Shown: positions 60,446-64,000 of the stretch, one piece after another
Layout: every line of letters starts with the position of its first letter
Numbering within the stretch: position 1 is the stretch's first letter
Assembly (NCBI GenBank): GCA_963811365.1
Contig: CAWEQW010000007.1
Location: forward strand, 124,001-188,000
Origin: CAWEQW01 sp963811365
Lineage (GTDB): Bacteria > Actinomycetota > Actinomycetes > Propionibacteriales > Nocardioidaceae
Length of the DNA stretch: 64,000 nt
Direction: 5' to 3'
Notes under the pieces: generated by a model
What the model was told of the DNA's origin: nothing
Databases searched by the model: none
What the model saw: the letters and a program-made list of their open reading frames with translations, nothing else
Made by a program: the position numbers and the translations under genes

Positions 60446-63400
60446 CCCCCGGAACGAAGCTCACGTCGGCGAAGTAGTTGGTGGCCTTGTAGCTGGCCGT
60501 CGGGAACCCTCCCGAGGCTCCGTAGACGTACACCCCGTTGCTGCCCGCCGGCGCGGTGAGGTCACCAGCGGTCCACGTCTTCGAGAAGAAGTTCTGCGTG
60601 TGCGAGTAGTGGCCCTTCGGGGCGAGGTACGACACGACGTACCTCTGTCCGGCGGTGAGGCTGACCGGGCTGGAGAGCGTCGCCGTCTGCCAGCCGGTGG
60701 CCGTCTCCTGCGTGAACGTGACCGCCGCCAGCTGGACCCCTGCGCCGGTCCAGAGATGACCGACGTGAGTGCCGGTGTTACCGCTGCCCTTGTAGAACCG
60801 GATGGCGGTGACCTTGCCGTTGACCGTCGGAGTGAAGGCGGTCCCGACCTCCACGGCAGCCGGGTCGTTCGTGCTCGCCACCGCCGGGGTGAGCCCGGAG
60901 AACAGCGTCTCGGCAGGGGCGGCCGCGGTCTGGAAGCTCCATGACTGGTCGGCCAGCACCGCGCCGTGGGTGGAGACCACCCCGGACACCGTCGCCGTGA
61001 CGGTCGTGCCGCTCGGCAGGGTGCCGGTCGGGTTGAAGGTCAGGGTGGTCCCGTCACTGGACAGGCTGGTCACCCCGGCCACGCTGGTCGTGCCGATCTT
61101 GAGCCCCATCGCGTAGCCGCTCCCGATCGGCTTCGAGAACGTGATGTTCACCGACACCGCCGGGTCGACGCCGGTCTCGCCGTTCGTGGGCGACCGGCTG
61201 GTCACGCTGATCGTCGGCGTGTCCGGGACGAAGCTGACGTCGACGAAGTAGTTCGTGGCCTGGTAGGTGTGGACCGGGAAGCCCCCGGCGGCCCCGTACA
61301 GGTAGAGCCCGTTGGCTCCTGCCGCCGAGGTCAGGTCGCCGGACGTGTACGCGCTGCTGAAGAAGCTCGGCGTGCTCGCGTAATGGCCCTGTGGTGCGAG
61401 GTAGGAGACCACGTAGGTCTGGCCCTCCGAGAGCCTCACGGGGGTCGCCAGCCTGGCGCTCTGCCAGCCGGTCGGCGACTCGTTGGTGAAGGTCACCGTG
61501 GCCAGCTTCGTGCCGGCAGCGTCCCACAGCGAGCCCACGTGGCTGCCGTCGTTCCCGGCTCCCTTGTAGAAGCGGATGGCGGTGACCTTGCCGTCGATGG
61601 ACGGGGTGAAGGGACACCCCGAGCTCGACGGGGGAGGAGTCGTCGGTGCTCGGCGTGGCCGGCACCACCGCCCCGAACAGGGTCTCCGGTGCGTTGTCCA
61701 GCGTGCTCGTGGTGGTGTAGCTCCACGCCTGCGTGCCGAGCTCGCCCCGGCCACCGACGTGACACCGCTGAGCGTCACGGACACCGTGCTGCCGCCCGGC
61801 AGTCGGGAGGCCGGCGTGAAGGTCAGCGTCCGGCCGTCGCTGGACAACGTCGTCGAGCCGGTGACGGCCTGGCCGCCCGCGGTGACGACCAGCGAGGCGC
61901 CGCTCCGGATCGCCGAGCTGAACCACACCTTGACCGGGTCGTCGCGTGAGACGTCCACTGCGCCCGGGACGGGGTCCTGGCCCGCGATGCTGATCACCGG
62001 GTCCAGCCGGTCGAAGACCGGGTCGACCAGGTAGCTCGTCGACGAGGTGGCGCCCGGGAACGCGTCGGCGTAGGAGTAGGCGCCCGCATTGCCGGTGGTC
62101 ACCAGCGGGTCGCGGTTCAACGGGTCGGCGAGTCCGCTCGGAGTCGCCGAGTAGAGCCCGACCGTCGTGCGGTACGACGCCACGTAGTCGGTGTTCTTCG
62201 TGACCGAGACCGGCTGGGCGAACGTCACGGTCTGCCAGCCGGCAGTGCTCTCGCCGGTGAACGTCGCAGTGGCCAGCTCGGTGCCGGTGCCCGTCCACAG
62301 CGTGCCGACGTGCGTGCCGGTGTTGTTCGGGCCCTTGTAGAACCGGATCCCGGAGATCGTGCCGTCGACCGTCGAGGAGAAGTGCACGCCGAGCGTGACG
62401 GGGTTGGGATCGGCAACCTGCAGCACGTCGGGGCACGGTCGTGTCGTCGAACAGCCCGCACGGACAGACACCTGGTGCGGCCGGTGGCTTGGCGGTGGTG
62501 AACGACCAGGCGCCGCCGCTGCCCAGGCTGCCTCCGGTCGTGTCGCTCGCCGTCACGGTGACGGCGTACTTCACGAAGCCGTCGAGCACAGCGGACGGCG
62601 TGAACGTGGCGGTCCTGGTCGTCGGGTCGTAGCCCGTCGTCCCGGCGACGGTGGTGCCCGCCGAGTCCTTGACCGTGACGGCGAGCGAGGAGGCGTTGAT
62701 CGCCTTGTTGAACGTCGCGGTGACCGTCGACGACGTCGGGACGCTCGTCGACCCCGCGAGCGGCGACTGCTGCGTCACGGCGAGGGGCGAGGTGTCCACG
62801 GTCGTGAACATCGCGTCGACGTAGTACTGCCCGCGCTGGTAGTCGCTGGCCGGGAAGGTGCCCGGTGCGCCGTACACGCCGGCGGGTGCCGCGCTGAAGC
62901 CACCTGCGACGTCGAGCGGCGCGGCGTGGACCCCGTCGTACCAGAAGGCGCCGGCCTGGTTGGCGTAGTGCCCGCTCGGGGCCGTGTAGGAGACCACGTA
63001 CGTCTGCCCGGCACTGACCGCGACCGGCGACGCGAACGTCGCCTGCTGCCAGCCGGTGGCCGTCTCGTTGGTGAACGTGACCTGGGCCAGCTGGGTGCCC
63101 GCCGGCGCTCCACAGCGAGCCGGTGTGCGTCCCGGTGTTGCCGGTGCCCTTGTAGAAGCGGACGCCCGAGACGAAGCCGTCCGTCGTCGGCGAGAACCGC
63201 AGCCCGAGCTCGACGGCGGAGGCGTCCGAGGTGGCCGGGGTGGCCGGGGTGGTGCTCCCGTACACGCTGCAGGGGCAGGTGACGTTGCGGGTCACGGTGG
63301 CCGCCGCACCGATGTTGGCGCTGTCGTCGACCGCCCGGGCCTTGAGCGGCGTGGACCCGCTGCCGTGCTGGATGTAGCTGTAGGTCCACGAGGATGTCCC

Positions 63401-64000
63401 GGTGGCCGGGCGCCACGTGGTGCCGCCGTCGATGGACACCTCGACCCCGGCCACCCGCCCGGCCGCGTCACTGGCCGTGCCGGTCACGCTGACCTGCGTG
63501 CCGTTCGCGACCGTCGAGCCGTCGGCGGGCGAGGTGATCGTGGTGGTCGGCCCCACCGTGTCGGTGGACTTCGCCGCCGCAGTGAGCCCGGCCGCCAGGG
63601 TGAGCGGCTGGGCGCCCATGTCGGCGAACAGGTTGACCTGCGCCTGGCGCATCCGGCTGTCCGCCGGCGGGCCTGCTCCGTCGTGGTTCTGGTCCAGGCC
63701 CCAGGTCCACTGGATGGTTCCCGCGGAGAACACCAGCGCGCCGCTGCTCGCGCGGTACTCCGTCAGGTGGTGGGTGGTCGTGCCCGGCGCGACGGTGCTG
63801 CCGAAGTCCTGCAGGTACTGGGACGTGGGCCCGGTGGTCGTGGACAGGTCGATGAGGCCCTGCGGGCGGAACCCGTTGTCGAGGTCCTCGTCCGACTCGT
63901 AGCCGATGGTGTGCGCCGCCAGGGCGGTCTGGGTGCCCGCGGCCTGCGACCCGAGAGTGGTGTTGCGCCACAGGCGCAGCTTCCCCTGCTCGGCCGGGAC
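60441..64000 (-). pseudogene. Large DUF4082/Ig-like repeat surface protein (5' end off-window, four indels)
   Basis: Runs in from the right edge. The first visible 130 codons resemble the C-terminal domain of the N,N-dimethylformamidase large-subunit-like family (KLRLWRNTTLGSQAAGTQTA, HTIGYESDEDLDNGFRPQGL, WTWGLDQNHDG). Next is a bacterial Ig-like domain (TITSPADGSTVANGTQVSVT), then four DUF4082 repeats (about 63.25-62.83, 62.42-62.02, 61.66-61.22 and 60.87-60.45 kb; each with RFYKGxGNxGxHxGxLW and YVVSYxAPxGHY) separated by three Big_5 domains (SPTNGETGVDPAVSV). The frame breaks at about 63,105 (+1), 62,431 (+1), 61,745 (-1) and 61,612 (+1); reading through them restores full repeats. Likely secreted and carbohydrate- or surface-associated. 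The indels are probably sequence errors. Confidence 0.8.

Overview
The window is very GC-rich and densely coded, with GTG starts, 4-base start/stop overlaps and a typical Actinomycetota gene set (RpfB with DUF348/G5 domains, protein O-mannosyltransferase, GAF-ANTAR regulator, type II acyl-ACP desaturase, WS/DGAT acyltransferase, the rsmI-tatD-rpfB-rsmA-ispE-ABC-F block, and tRNA-Gln-glmU-prs-rplY-pth). A high-GC actinobacterium is secure. A placement near Propionibacteriales or Frankiales is only a guess. No phage, IS element or CRISPR array was seen.

Layout. 1-12.3 kb is accessory metabolism and transport: the 5' part of a secreted family 3 glycosidase facing a ROK repressor, a FUSC protein, an MFS/ArsR-rhodanese pair, a TRIC-type channel, a GH15 enzyme and an amidohydrolase divergent from a TetR regulator. 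13.1-17.6 kb is a tight four-gene run ending in a PAP2-WS/DGAT fusion. 17.6-29.4 kb is a PucR-type regulator and a complete hopanoid locus: hpnC-hpnD-hpnE-polyprenyl synthase-shc-hpnG/ispH-hpnH-dxs. It makes C30 squalene by the HpnCDE route, cyclises it, adds the adenosyl side chain and carries its own first and last MEP enzymes. 29.4-36 kb holds a sugar porter, a large FAD/Fe-S oxidoreductase and a pyruvate-oxidase-like enzyme. 36.2-42.6 kb holds small membrane and hypothetical genes, a broken DinB gene, an aldo/keto reductase and the O-mannosyltransferase. 42.6-60.4 kb is mainly housekeeping, interrupted by a MarR/methyltransferase pair and a fatty-acid desaturase module. The right edge cuts a long surface protein with four DUF4082 repeats.

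Sequence quality matters for reading this window. Between about 19,236 and 26,313 every hopanoid gene is broken many times, almost always by one extra base, although the residues, catalytic motifs and 4-base gene overlaps are preserved. Genes on both sides are intact. I read this as a block of insertion-type consensus errors rather than gene decay. Smaller clusters of indels affect the DinB gene (38.6-38.9 kb) and the DUF4082 gene (61.6-63.1 kb).

The least explained signals are a 92-bp structured intergenic repeat present twice (2890 and 7573) with compensatory base changes in its stem, an apparent HpnG-IspH fusion inside the hopanoid operon, and several well-formed palindromic operators next to their likely regulators.
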